Positions 8,647-16,536 of a stretch of 33,969 bases of DNA are shown one piece after another. Position 1 is the first letter of the stretch, and the number at the start of each line of letters is the position of its first letter. The notes beneath the pieces were generated by a model that did no database searches, was not told the DNA's origin, and saw nothing but the letters and a program-made list of their open reading frames with translations. A program made the position numbers and the translations under genes. Source of the DNA: Prevotellaceae bacterium UBA6858 (GTDB lineage: Bacteria; Bacteroidota; Bacteroidia; Bacteroidales; Bacteroidaceae); contig DKDC01000033.1 in assembly GCA_002451695.1 (NCBI GenBank), forward strand, positions 89,588 to 123,556, read 5' to 3'.

Positions 8647-9933
8647 ATGAAGAAACTTTCAGGACTGTTTTTGGGCGACCGCGTTATATGGTTCGTGTTT
8701 TTCGCGCTCAGCATAATATCCGTGGTCGAGGTGTTCAGCGCACTCAGCCGCCTCACCTATGAAAGCGGCAGCTTTATCGGCCCCATTGCCCACCACGCCG
8801 CATTCCTGCTCATGGGGCTGGTGGTGGTGCTTATAGTCCACCGCCTGCCATGCAGGGCTTTCAGGATAGTGCTGCCGTTTGCCGCGCTGTTCTCCATTGT
8901 GCTGCTCGTCCTGCTGCTCATGGGCTTCGGCATAACGCTCAACGGCGCCTCAAGGTGGTTCAACTTCTTCGGAATACCCCTGCAACCCTCCGAGATAGCC
9001 AAGGGCACGATGATTATCTACACAGCCCTCGTCCTGTCGTGGAACCAGACCGAAAAGGGCGCGGCCCCGGGAACTTTCAAGCTCATTTTCGTCCCCACAG
9101 TGGTGGTCTGCGGCCTGATTGCACCCGAAAACCTCTCAACAGCCATCCTGCTGTTTATTATCATAACACTCATGATGTTCATAGGGCGCATATCCGTCAT
9201 CACCATGGGCAAAATGTTCGGCGTGCTGGCGATAACAGCCTCCATACTCATAGGCTCGCTGCTTGCCATAAGCAAGGAACAGGCCGCAGGCATCGCAAAG
9301 GTGAAATTCGGGAAGCGCGTGCCTACATGGAAAAACCGCATTGAAAGCGTTATAGACGGAAAGACGAAAAAACTGTCGCCCAAGGATTTCGACATAGACA
9401 CCGATGCACAGAAAGGCCACTCCAACATAGCCATAGCCACAAGCAACATCATAGGCAAAGGGCCGGGCAACTCGGTGCAGCGCGACTTCATCCCCCATGC
9501 CTACAGCGACTTCATATACGCCATAATAGTCGAGGAGCTCGGCTTTGTGGGGGCTGCGGGCGTTGTGCTGCTTTATATGCTGCTGCTGCTGCGCGTGGGC
9601 TACATCGCCCGCAGCTTCAGGGAAAGCAGCTTCCCGCCATTTCTCGCAATGGGGCTTGCGCTGCTCATCGTGGTGCAGGCGTTGGCAAACATGTTCGTTG
9701 CCACAGGGCCGTTTGTAACCGGGCAGCCGCTTCCGCTGATTTCAAGCGGCGGCACGTCAACCCTCGTCAACTGCGCCTACATAGGCATGATACTCAGCGT
9801 CAGCCGCCTTGCCAAAAAGCAGGAACGCAAGCACAAGGCAGCCGCGCCCGAATACATACCGCCCGCAGAACTCACGGCAAGGGAAATCGCATCCGCCAAC
9901 TTCGGCAGCGACACCAACGACAGGCAGGAATAA
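8647..9933 (+). CDS. ftsW: Septal peptidoglycan glycosyltransferase FtsW (SEDS)
   Basis: 428 residues. SEDS-family polymerase that works with FtsI at the septum; multiple membrane helices across the whole length. Signatures: G-A-S-R-W-F near 100, Q-P-S-E-I-A-K near 112-118, G-N-S-V-Q-R-D-F-I-P-H-A-Y-S-D-F-I-Y-A with the conserved E-E-L-G following (catalytic Asp region), and P-L-P-L-I-S-S-G-G-T-S near the C terminus. A large polar insert near 215-260 is the extracytoplasmic loop. It is the last dcw gene in the window; murG would normally follow. Confidence 0.95.
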   Translation: MKKLSGLFLGDRVIWFVFFALSIISVVEVFSALSRLTYESGSFIGPIAHHAAFLLMGLVVVLIVHRLPCRAFRIVLPFAALFSIVLLVLLLMGFGITLNGASRWFNFFGIPLQPSEIAKGTMIIYTALVLSWNQTEKGAAPGTFKLIFVPTVVVCGLIAPENLSTAILLFIIITLMMFIGRISVITMGKMFGVLAITASILIGSLLAISKEQAAGIAKVKFGKRVPTWKNRIESVIDGKTKKLSPKDFDIDTDAQKGHSNIAIATSNIIGKGPGNSVQRDFIPHAYSDFIYAIIVEELGFVGAAGVVLLYMLLLLRVGYIARSFRESSFPPFLAMGLALLIVVQALANMFVATGPFVTGQPLPLISSGGTSTLVNCAYIGMILSVSRLAKKQERKHKAAAPEYIPPAELTAREIASANFGSDTNDRQE

Positions 9934-9966
9934 GCCCGTTTAAGCGGATTACATTACCCCAGCCCG

Positions 9967-10007
9967 CACTGCAAAAACGGTCGCACCATCCGACTGTTTT
10001 TGCAGTG
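9967..10007 (+). terminator. Strong hairpin downstream of ftsW
   Basis: Left arm 9967-9983 (CACTGCAAAAACGGTCG) pairs with right arm 9991-10007 over 17 bp with a single G-T wobble and a 7-nt loop. The right arm contains five T; there is no separate U tract after the stem. It sits 34 nt after the ftsW stop and could end dcw transcription. It could also be a dispersed palindromic element. Confidence 0.55.
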
Positions 10008-10058
10008 GCACGAGAGACTTGATAATTAAACCTTGTTTGCAAATGCGGTTCAGCGATG

Positions 10059-10091
10059 GTACTTCGGGCGTATTGCATACGTCCGAAGTAC
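10059..10091. repeat. 33-nt palindrome between ftsW and the AbiL-like pair
   Basis: Two 15-nt arms (GTACTTCGGGCGTAT and ATACGTCCGAAGTAC) surround a 3-nt loop, with one G-T wobble. The centre resembles the palindromes at 86-104 and 33875-33893 (GGGCGTAT/ATACGCCC), and GCGGTTCA lies just upstream at 10045-10052 as in the copy near 33853. Placed between convergent genes (ftsW plus, RloB minus), it may act as a bidirectional terminator. Confidence 0.55.
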
Positions 10092-10149
10092 GCAGAAAGG
10101 ACAATGCCTCTCTCCTGCTTGTTGCCGAAGAGGGTATGTGATGCATTTC

Positions 10150-10761
10150 TTACTTTGAAAACTCTTCCAAACTCTTTACCAAGCGTCCAAGTTCGGAGTA
10201 GGTGTATTCCCTGCCGCTAATTTGCTTCTCTTCCATAGAGTGATTGGCATTACGGATAGCAGTATCAAGTTTCCCTCCTTTTTTCTCGAAATAAGCGTGT
10301 AAACCCTTGCTTTTGCGGAAGAATTCAATTGTCTTTTCATATCCGCATTGTTTGTTTAGGTCAAGCAGAAGTTCTGGCTGGCCATTGTACACACGTGCGG
10401 TGTAGCGGAAATAGTATAAGAAGAACAACTCCGTACAACGGTGCGTTTCAAAGAAATGCACTTCACAATGGATACCTTTTTTGGGGTTGTTGACCGGTTT
10501 GGCATATTTCTTTTTCAGGCGGGCATATTGGGTGCGCTCTGGTTTCTTGTCTTTGGTGTCCATATCGATGGCACAGAAAATACGGTCATAGCCATCAGCA
10601 ATGCCATCCTCTATTTTCTTCCCCAGTTCCTTCATACTTGTATGCTTGGGATAATCAGGCTTTATGGCAAATCCCTTGACAACATCACGCAAAGAGTTGA
10701 AATAATAATACTCTGTCGGTCCTTCGCCCAATATAAGGACAGAATGTTTCAGTTTTCTCAT
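10150..10761 (-). CDS. RloB/AbiLii-like protein (TOPRIM-type putative nuclease)
   Basis: 203 residues. The N terminus has I-L-G-E-G-P-T-E-Y-Y-Y-F (E14 in GEGPTE 12-17) and C-A-I-D-M-D (D66, D68), the Glu and DxD pattern of the RloB family, thought to be a TOPRIM-like nuclease fold. RloB proteins are encoded next to an AAA ATPase in restriction/defence loci, and the pair corresponds to AbiLi/AbiLii of the lactococcal abortive-infection system. Here the ATPase ends only 4 nt upstream, so both are one minus-strand operon. Low GC compared with the dcw genes suggests transfer. The mechanism is unproven. Confidence 0.8.
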   Translation of the reverse strand: MRKLKHSVLILGEGPTEYYYFNSLRDVVKGFAIKPDYPKHTSMKELGKKIEDGIADGYDRIFCAIDMDTKDKKPERTQYARLKKKYAKPVNNPKKGIHCEVHFFETHRCTELFFLYYFRYTARVYNGQPELLLDLNKQCGYEKTIEFFRKSKGLHAYFEKKGGKLDTAIRNANHSMEEKQISGREYTYSELGRLVKSLEEFSK

Positions 10762-10765
10762 AATG

Positions 10766-12052
10766 CTACTCGCCTAAGTCAATGAAAATACTGCCCAATT
10801 CTGGTTTTGCTCCCAAGCGCCCAATCCGATAAGAATTGTAAAGCGACAGATTCTTGTGCAATCCGAAAGAGTCCCCACGTGAATACTCGGAAGAAGCCGT
10901 ATCGTGGTTCTTCTCAACGAGCCAAACCATTCCTCTGTTCTCGTTTATTAAGTCTTGTGAAAGAAGCGTTGTTTCTTGACTTGTGATAATCAACTGCGAT
11001 TTATCAGAATTGAAGATAAAAACATTTAGATAGTAAAACAGTAGATCATAGTGCAGGTCTTCACCCAATTCATCCAAGTAATATATATGGCTACTGGTTA
11101 TCATATCGTATAGAGCATCCAGTATGCGGATATATTTCTGCGTACCCTTAGATTGTAATTCCATCGGAATCTCAAAATTTCCATTATCAGAATGGTTTAA
11201 GAAAGAAATGGTATCATAGGTCGGTTTAAGCAGCATTTCTTTCATGCGATCAGGTATATTCTCTTTTGATATACGTTCCCGATACTCTTGTGGAATAACG
11301 CGGTCTTCGATAACAGGGCGATAGTCCATGATGTTCAAGTCTGCCTTTTGAAGCATCTGTGTGAAAAATTTACGTTTTCTGTTGTCTTTATAGGCATCCG
11401 TAAGAACATCCACAATACCTTTTTCCATATCCATATCCCCATCCACATCATGGTAATTACTCATTACGTAACTATATAATGTAGTAAATGGTTCTATGTC
11501 CTCTTTCAGAGCCGCCTTTCTACAAACGGACAGAACGCTGTGGTTATTCAACGTATTCTCGCGAATACTATCCTGTGTCTTGACAAGCAATTTTAGGCTT
11601 GGACCAAACTTGATGTCCGCTTGGAGGTTGTCGCCCACAAAAGAACGTTCATAGAATAAAGCCTTAGAGCCATTAGGGTAATAATTCAAGACCTCACTTA
11701 TTATAAAACTACCATTAAACTTTACATCATAGTCATACCTTATGCCGTTGGCATAGAAAGACACGTGCATTTCAGTCGGTTCGTTCTTTGACAGAGCAAA
11801 AGGGAGGAAACCTTTAATCTTTTGTTTTGCATCAGATTTTGGCAATACCAAGATGCGGAAAATCTCGTTTATAGCAATGAGCATATTGGATTTACCTGAC
11901 GCATTGGAACCATAAAGGATTCCCAACTTATACAAGAACACACCCTTTGAAATCTCTGCCACCAATTCAGAAGCAGGACCCTTGGCTATGAAGCAAAGCT
12001 CCTGCCTTTCTCGTATGGAGAGATAATTCTTTACCCCAAAATCCCTTATCAT
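10766..12052 (-). CDS. AAA/ABC-type ATPase, AbiLi-like
   Basis: 428 residues. Structural-maintenance/OLD-style ATPase: Walker A at about 48-55 (G-S-N-A-S-G-K-S), a signature-like S-K-G-T-Q-K-Y segment near 300, Walker B L-D-E-L-G-E-D-L-H with D327-E328 and a following His, and a terminal switch region L-I-I-T-S-Q-E-T. Partner of the RloB-like gene 4 nt downstream. Two-gene ATPase-plus-RloB units act as abortive-infection phage defence (AbiL); this is inferred, not shown. One row counted in the gene had about 37% GC, well below the dcw genes. Confidence 0.8.
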   Translation of the reverse strand: MIRDFGVKNYLSIRERQELCFIAKGPASELVAEISKGVFLYKLGILYGSNASGKSNMLIAINEIFRILVLPKSDAKQKIKGFLPFALSKNEPTEMHVSFYANGIRYDYDVKFNGSFIISEVLNYYPNGSKALFYERSFVGDNLQADIKFGPSLKLLVKTQDSIRENTLNNHSVLSVCRKAALKEDIEPFTTLYSYVMSNYHDVDGDMDMEKGIVDVLTDAYKDNRKRKFFTQMLQKADLNIMDYRPVIEDRVIPQEYRERISKENIPDRMKEMLLKPTYDTISFLNHSDNGNFEIPMELQSKGTQKYIRILDALYDMITSSHIYYLDELGEDLHYDLLFYYLNVFIFNSDKSQLIITSQETTLLSQDLINENRGMVWLVEKNHDTASSEYSRGDSFGLHKNLSLYNSYRIGRLGAKPELGSIFIDLGE

Positions 12053-12088
12053 ACAAACCGCATTTACATTGTTTTCGTAATTCTATCG

Positions 12089-12096
12089 CAAAATTA
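12089..12096 (-). promoter_or_regulatory. Possible -7 box for the AbiL-like operon
   Basis: Read on the minus strand, TAATTTTG matches TAnnTTTG and lies 37-44 nt upstream of the ATPase start. No convincing -33 element is seen. A perfect 25-nt palindrome at 12130-12154 lies just upstream. Confidence 0.4.
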
Positions 12097-12129
12097 CAAA
12101 CTATTTTGCTTTACCCACAGAATATCATC

Positions 12130-12154
12130 AACGTATTTTGTAACAAAATACGTT
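12130..12154. promoter_or_regulatory. Perfect 12-bp inverted repeat upstream of the AbiL-like operon
   Basis: Arms AACGTATTTTGT and ACAAAATACGTT are separated by a single A: a perfect palindrome with 12-bp arms, AT-rich, immediately upstream of the predicted minus-strand promoter. Shape and position suit an operator for a dimeric repressor, but no regulator gene is adjacent; a hairpin role is also possible. Confidence 0.5.
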
Positions 12155-12759
12155 TTAGTCTCTTTTTAACATTACATCCAATTGAAAAAACGGTAAGGGC
12201 ATAGCGGTTCAACCGTGGCGGGCAGGGCGCACTTCCTGATGCAGCCGTGCGGCACGGCAATTGCCGGCGCGTGAGTTCCAACGCATCTGGCATAAAAAAT
12301 GTTAAGATTTCTCTGTCCGCAGTCGTTCTTTGCGCGTTTTGGCGGCTTGCATATTTTCGGGAAATATGCGCATAAAACACAGACACACGCCCTTGCCACA
12401 CTTTTTCCCTACAACGAGGAAATGCTTTGCAAGCATCTGCCACACAGCACATTACGCCTGTTTTTACAAATTCGCGTAAGTTTTTGGTTTACAAAAGGTT
12501 GCATATAGGCGAAAAAAGGTCTGATGTAGTTTGGATTATGTCTGATATAATTTTTCCTGCATAGGACATAGTTTTTCCTGCATCTGAAACTTTTTCCCCG
12601 ACATTCCGGAAACCATTGCATAAACCATGAATATTCCAAACGGAATATGCAGTGGGGAAACACCGAAAAACAGCTTTTTTGGCACAAGCATATTACAGAA
12701 AAAAGCAAGCTTGCAGAAAATCACAATGATAAAAATGTTTTCATATTCAAAATGTTTTA
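12155..12759. other. Intergenic region without a supported gene
   Basis: About 600 nt between divergent operons. Short frames exist but lack homology-like motifs. It holds a GCGGTTCA-type repeat fragment at 12204-12230 similar to 33853-33879, a short hairpin at 12244-12258 (GCCGTG/CACGGC), and the 21-bp tandem array at 12524-12607. Toward 12760 the DNA becomes strongly AT-rich. Confidence 0.5.
12524..12607 (+). repeat. 21-bp tandem repeat, four degenerate units
   Basis: Units start at 12524, 12545, 12566 and 12587, exactly 21 nt apart. Typical unit: a variant of ATGTAG, then TTTTTCC, then GCATCTG. The same unit occurs at 6-37 and, inverted, at the very end of the window. A fifth, very weak unit may precede at 12503. 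Confidence 0.7.
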
Positions 12760-12767
12760 TATATTTG
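12760..12767 (+). promoter_or_regulatory. Bacteroidota -7 box for the RiPP operon
   Basis: TATATTTG at 12760-12767 is a perfect TAnnTTTG, 26 nt before the first ATG at 12794. The -33 region (around 12736-12741) is T-rich but not a clear TTTG. It is the only good promoter seen for the six-gene operon. Confidence 0.6.
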
Positions 12768-12793
12768 CCACATGATATAGAAAAAACTAAACC

Positions 12794-15220
12794 ATGGGAG
12801 CGAATCGGATAACGGTGATGATCACAACCTACAACTCATCCCCCTTTATCAGGGAGACCATAGAGAGTGTGCTCAACCAGACGTTCTCCGATTTTGAATT
12901 GCTGGTCGGCGATGACTGCTCAACCGACGACACGTGCGAAATCGTGGAAAGATACAAAGATTCCCGCATAAGGCTCATAAGGTGTGAACACAACTTCATC
13001 GAGACCGAAAACCGGCTGCTCTACGAGGCAAAGGGGAAATACATCGCCCGCTTGGATCATGACGACCGTATGCTCCCCGACCGCCTGAAAATACAATACG
13101 ACTATATGGAGGCGCACCCCGAAATCGACGCATTGGGCGGCGGGGCTGTGTGCTTCGGGGCGGCAACAGGAAAATTCACTGTGGAGGCGAACAGGAAGTT
13201 CACCGTGAACGATTTCCTCAAAGCCAACCTCATCGTGAACCCATCGGTGATGCTGCGCCGTGAGACCATTGTGAGGCACAACCTTAGATACAAGCAACGC
13301 TACCTGTATTCCGACGATTACGGCTTCTGGGCGGATATGCTGAAACTGGGGCTTCACATAGAAAACATACCCGACATTCTTATAGAATACCGCATCTCCC
13401 CCACACAGGCAAGCTCCGCCCACGCCGACATACAGGCAGAGTCGGCAAACAATGTGGCGTTGGATTTGCAAAATTGGTTGGCAAAGAAATTTTGTCCGCC
13501 ATACGCAATTCCTGTAATAAAAAACACAGAGAAAAGGCTTACAGTCATAATTCCATTCCTAAACGAGGGCGAGGAAATTGTGAACACCGTTAAAAGTGTC
13601 CGCGAGACTGTGGGCGATGCAGTGGATATTATTACTATCAACGACCTTTCCACAGACGGCTATCCTTATATGGAGGAGCTGAAAAAATACAATGTCTATT
13701 ATGTCTTTAACATGGAAAGAAAGGGAGTTGCCGCTTCACGAGACTTAGGCATTGAATTGTGCCAAACTCCTTATTTCCTTTTGTTGGACGGACACATGAG
13801 GTTTTATGCGAAAGATTGGGAGGAGATATTGACCACGCTGTTGAAAAACGATGACAGGTGCATTCTTTGCTGCCAAGGTCATGCTTTGCAAAAGGAAAAT
13901 GGCGTGGTGTCGGATTTCCCTATGGAATCCACCAACTATGGGGCTTTTTTCCCATTCTTAAAAGGAATTTGTTTAGTTGACATACGCTGGAATACGCATG
14001 AATACTCAAACAACCCACAAACAGACCCTATAGCAGCTATTTTGGGAGCCGGTTATGCTGCAAGCAAACGGTATTGGCAGTATCTTAAAGGGTTAGAAGG
14101 GCTTGTGTCGTATGGGAGCGACGAACCGTATATAAGCTTGAAAGCATGGCTTGAAGGCGGAAAATGTCTGTTGGTGAAAAACGTGGTGATTGGACACATA
14201 TACCGCAGAACTTCGCCTTTCAGACGTTATAAGGCCGTGGAGGTTTACAACCAGCTCTTAATCTCCCACCTTTTGTACCCGCAATCGTGGCACGCAATGA
14301 ATTTGGCGTATTTCTATCTAAGCGAAAGATATAATTATAAGTACGCCATAAAAAGACTTAAGAAAGAGCAGCACAAATGGATTGACAGGAAAGCATATTA
14401 CAAGAAAATAAGCAACCGGGATTTCTCTTTTCTGGTGAAGTTGCAGCAAAGAATACTGCACAATGAGAATTATGAACTCATCCGCTATTCGGATCGTCTG
14501 CCGCATATATTGGATTATCTGTTAAATAATATCCCCGAAAAAGACGGTTTGTGCGAGGGGAAACTGGGAGTGCTTATATGGCTTTGCCACTATGCGGAAA
14601 TCAACTGGCAGGACTGCATTGGTTCTGCGGTGGAAAAGTTATGGGGCGAAATTGCAGCAGACATAAAAAAAGAATGTCTCCCACTAAATTTCCGTCATGG
14701 CTTGGCTGGCATTGGTTGGGGACTTATATATGCAAAAGAGAACGAACTTATAGAAGACGAAATAGAGTACTTGCTTAAAATGATAGACAAGCAATTGTCT
14801 TATATAAATTTGAGAGGAGTGCCAAACACCGTATCGGATGAAGACTTCGGACTTGGCATTGGCGGATACATTGCTTACTATGCAGCAAGACTTCGCTATT
14901 CGTATAGGAACGGAAACACAAATGTGTTTGACGAGACGAAGCTTGCAGAGATAAAAGACGCTGCACAAAGAATTATAAACGACAGCCATTCGTTTACGGC
15001 AATCTCCTACGCCTTCCGTATATTGCTGTTGACAGAACATGGGTATGAAGAAAATGATATGCCTTTGAACATTCGCGAATGGCTTGAATGTAGTTCCTTT
15101 ATACCTAAAAACAGCAAATATTGGAGCAAAGCTCTTGCAGACATGACTATGAACACCTCGCTGGCAGTCATGAAATCACTAAAAATACAAAAACTGAAAC
15201 AAGAAAAATTTGTACCATGA
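12794..15220 (+). CDS. Tandem glycosyltransferase fused to a partial LanC-like domain (RiPP tailoring)
   Basis: 808 residues, three modules. (1) About 4-235: GT-A family-2 domain (V-M-I-T-T-Y-N; metal motif D88-H-D90). (2) About 246-500: second GT-A domain with D332-G-H334, then Y440-G-S-D-E-P-Y-I-S-L-K-A-W-L-E-G-G and I466-G-H468-I-Y-R471. These match the DxH, GGEN...SFRxWxCGG and VGHVFR motifs of polypeptide GalNAc-transferases (GT27). (3) About 560-790: helical repeats with G-x-x-G turns (G585..., R634-H-G-L-A-G639, G686-L-G-I-G-G) like half of a LanC toroid, without its Cys/Cys/His zinc site. Inferred role: O-glycosylation of the Thr-rich precursor encoded downstream. Annotated relatives I recall are the GG-Bacteroidales peptide-system glycosyltransferases (TIGR04157). 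GC falls abruptly near 13470, between the two GT domains. Confidence 0.8.
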   Translation: MGANRITVMITTYNSSPFIRETIESVLNQTFSDFELLVGDDCSTDDTCEIVERYKDSRIRLIRCEHNFIETENRLLYEAKGKYIARLDHDDRMLPDRLKIQYDYMEAHPEIDALGGGAVCFGAATGKFTVEANRKFTVNDFLKANLIVNPSVMLRRETIVRHNLRYKQRYLYSDDYGFWADMLKLGLHIENIPDILIEYRISPTQASSAHADIQAESANNVALDLQNWLAKKFCPPYAIPVIKNTEKRLTVIIPFLNEGEEIVNTVKSVRETVGDAVDIITINDLSTDGYPYMEELKKYNVYYVFNMERKGVAASRDLGIELCQTPYFLLLDGHMRFYAKDWEEILTTLLKNDDRCILCCQGHALQKENGVVSDFPMESTNYGAFFPFLKGICLVDIRWNTHEYSNNPQTDPIAAILGAGYAASKRYWQYLKGLEGLVSYGSDEPYISLKAWLEGGKCLLVKNVVIGHIYRRTSPFRRYKAVEVYNQLLISHLLYPQSWHAMNLAYFYLSERYNYKYAIKRLKKEQHKWIDRKAYYKKISNRDFSFLVKLQQRILHNENYELIRYSDRLPHILDYLLNNIPEKDGLCEGKLGVLIWLCHYAEINWQDCIGSAVEKLWGEIAADIKKECLPLNFRHGLAGIGWGLIYAKENELIEDEIEYLLKMIDKQLSYINLRGVPNTVSDEDFGLGIGGYIAYYAARLRYSYRNGNTNVFDETKLAEIKDAAQRIINDSHSFTAISYAFRILLLTEHGYEENDMPLNIREWLECSSFIPKNSKYWSKALADMTMNTSLAVMKSLKIQKLKQEKFVP

Positions 15221-16515
15221 AATACAGCAAATATAATTCTTTGATCCCCAAAGACGACCGCACCATTCTGTACAATATTGCAACGGACGGCATACTGATG
15301 CTTAATCCCGAGATAGCCGACATTGTAAAAACCAATATGGAGGATGTTTCCAAAATAAAGGAAATCCACCCGGAATTGTATGACGCTATGTCAAAACTAT
15401 CCATGGTTGTAAACGATACTGACAATGAAGAGCAAAATGTAACCAACCTGTGGAAAATGGAGGATTGCGACCAAACTTCTTTTTATTTGACAGTCTATCC
15501 GACAATAGACTGCAATCTGCATTGTTGGTATTGCTATGAGCAGCACAAGGCACACGCGGATATGTCGCAAGAAGTCCTTGAACGGGTTTTCAAATTGATT
15601 GTGAATGTTGTCCGTAAGCCGCTTAAAAATTTTTCATTGAGCTTTTTTGGCGGAGAACCGCTTATGCAATTCAAGAGCGTTGTTTTGCCTTTAATGGAAT
15701 TCACAAAAGATATATGCAAACAAAACAACGTGGACTTGCATATAGACATGACCACGAACGGCGTGCTTTTGACGGACGAGGTACGAAAAGAAATACTGTC
15801 GCTCAATTTGCAGAGCAAACCTGTTTTTCAAATAACCATAGACGGTAATCGTACTGAACACAACATATCCCGCAGCACAAAAGACGGAAATGATACTTTC
15901 GACATAATAATAAAAAACATAAAAGATACTCTGCGTGCCGGAATGTATGTAAACAACCGTTTTAACTACACCAAAAACAGCGTGGACAGCTTCATTGATG
16001 TTCTTGATGAATTTGAAGATTTGTCCGAAGAAGAAAGAAAACTTTTGTTCTTCGATTTCCAACAAGTGTGGCAGGAAGAAGCGTATAGGGAAATACGTGA
16101 AAAAGCCATGAATATGGCTTCGTTCTATAACACTCAATCGTGCCAGGTAAGAATCGAAAAACGCTTTAACAAGGAACGCTGCAAAAATGATGCGGAAAAC
16201 CAAGCCACCATTAATTATGACGGGTTGGTGTATAAGTGTACTGCCATTTGTTTTAACCCGGGGAATGCAGAAGGAATTCTAAATGACGAGGGGCAGATAG
16301 AATGGAATGAACGGTATAAGAAACGAATGGCATTGAAATACGGAAATCCTGTATGCCAAAAATGCAAGGTATTCCCAATTTGTCATGGTGGTTGCTCCCA
16401 GGCAAAATTGTCCAGTGGTGTCCACGGATGCATATTGGGCTATTCCCAAAAAGAAAAAGACGATATAATCAAAGGGCGTTTGGATTATATATTGAGAACT
16501 GGCAAGAACAACTAA
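15217..16515 (+). CDS. Radical SAM/SPASM peptide maturase
   Basis: 432 residues. Radical SAM cluster motif C99-N-L-H-C103-W-Y-C106 (CxxxCxxC), G-G-E-P at 145-148 in F-F-G-G-E-P, and T-T-N-G, so a SAM-binding TIM barrel is expected. The C-terminal SPASM region has Cys at 322, 341, 345, 380, 383, 389, 393 and 405, enough for auxiliary Fe-S clusters. The N-terminal about 85 residues resemble those of peptide-modifying members and could bind the leader. Start: the ATG overlapping the previous gene's TGA (15217-15220); longer in-frame starts lie inside that gene. It ends 21 nt before the precursor, so that peptide is its likely substrate. The chemistry (thioether, C-C or ether crosslink, epimerisation) cannot be told from sequence. 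Confidence 0.88.
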   Translation: MKYSKYNSLIPKDDRTILYNIATDGILMLNPEIADIVKTNMEDVSKIKEIHPELYDAMSKLSMVVNDTDNEEQNVTNLWKMEDCDQTSFYLTVYPTIDCNLHCWYCYEQHKAHADMSQEVLERVFKLIVNVVRKPLKNFSLSFFGGEPLMQFKSVVLPLMEFTKDICKQNNVDLHIDMTTNGVLLTDEVRKEILSLNLQSKPVFQITIDGNRTEHNISRSTKDGNDTFDIIIKNIKDTLRAGMYVNNRFNYTKNSVDSFIDVLDEFEDLSEEERKLLFFDFQQVWQEEAYREIREKAMNMASFYNTQSCQVRIEKRFNKERCKNDAENQATINYDGLVYKCTAICFNPGNAEGILNDEGQIEWNERYKKRMALKYGNPVCQKCKVFPICHGGCSQAKLSSGVHGCILGYSQKEKDDIIKGRLDYILRTGKNN

Positions 16516-16536
16516 AAAAATCCCTTTTACAAGGGC

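Noticed and set aside
12299..12508. Small plus-strand ORF (69 codons) before the RiPP operon
   Set aside because: Composition is not protein-like, no motif is seen, and it runs close to the repeat array.
12524..12607. CRISPR array
   Set aside because: Units are contiguous 21-bp tandem copies without unique spacers, and there are no cas genes.
14474..15220. Active lanthionine cyclase
   Set aside because: The LanC-like part is only about half length and has no Cys/Cys/His zinc site; there is also no LanB/LanM dehydratase in the operon.
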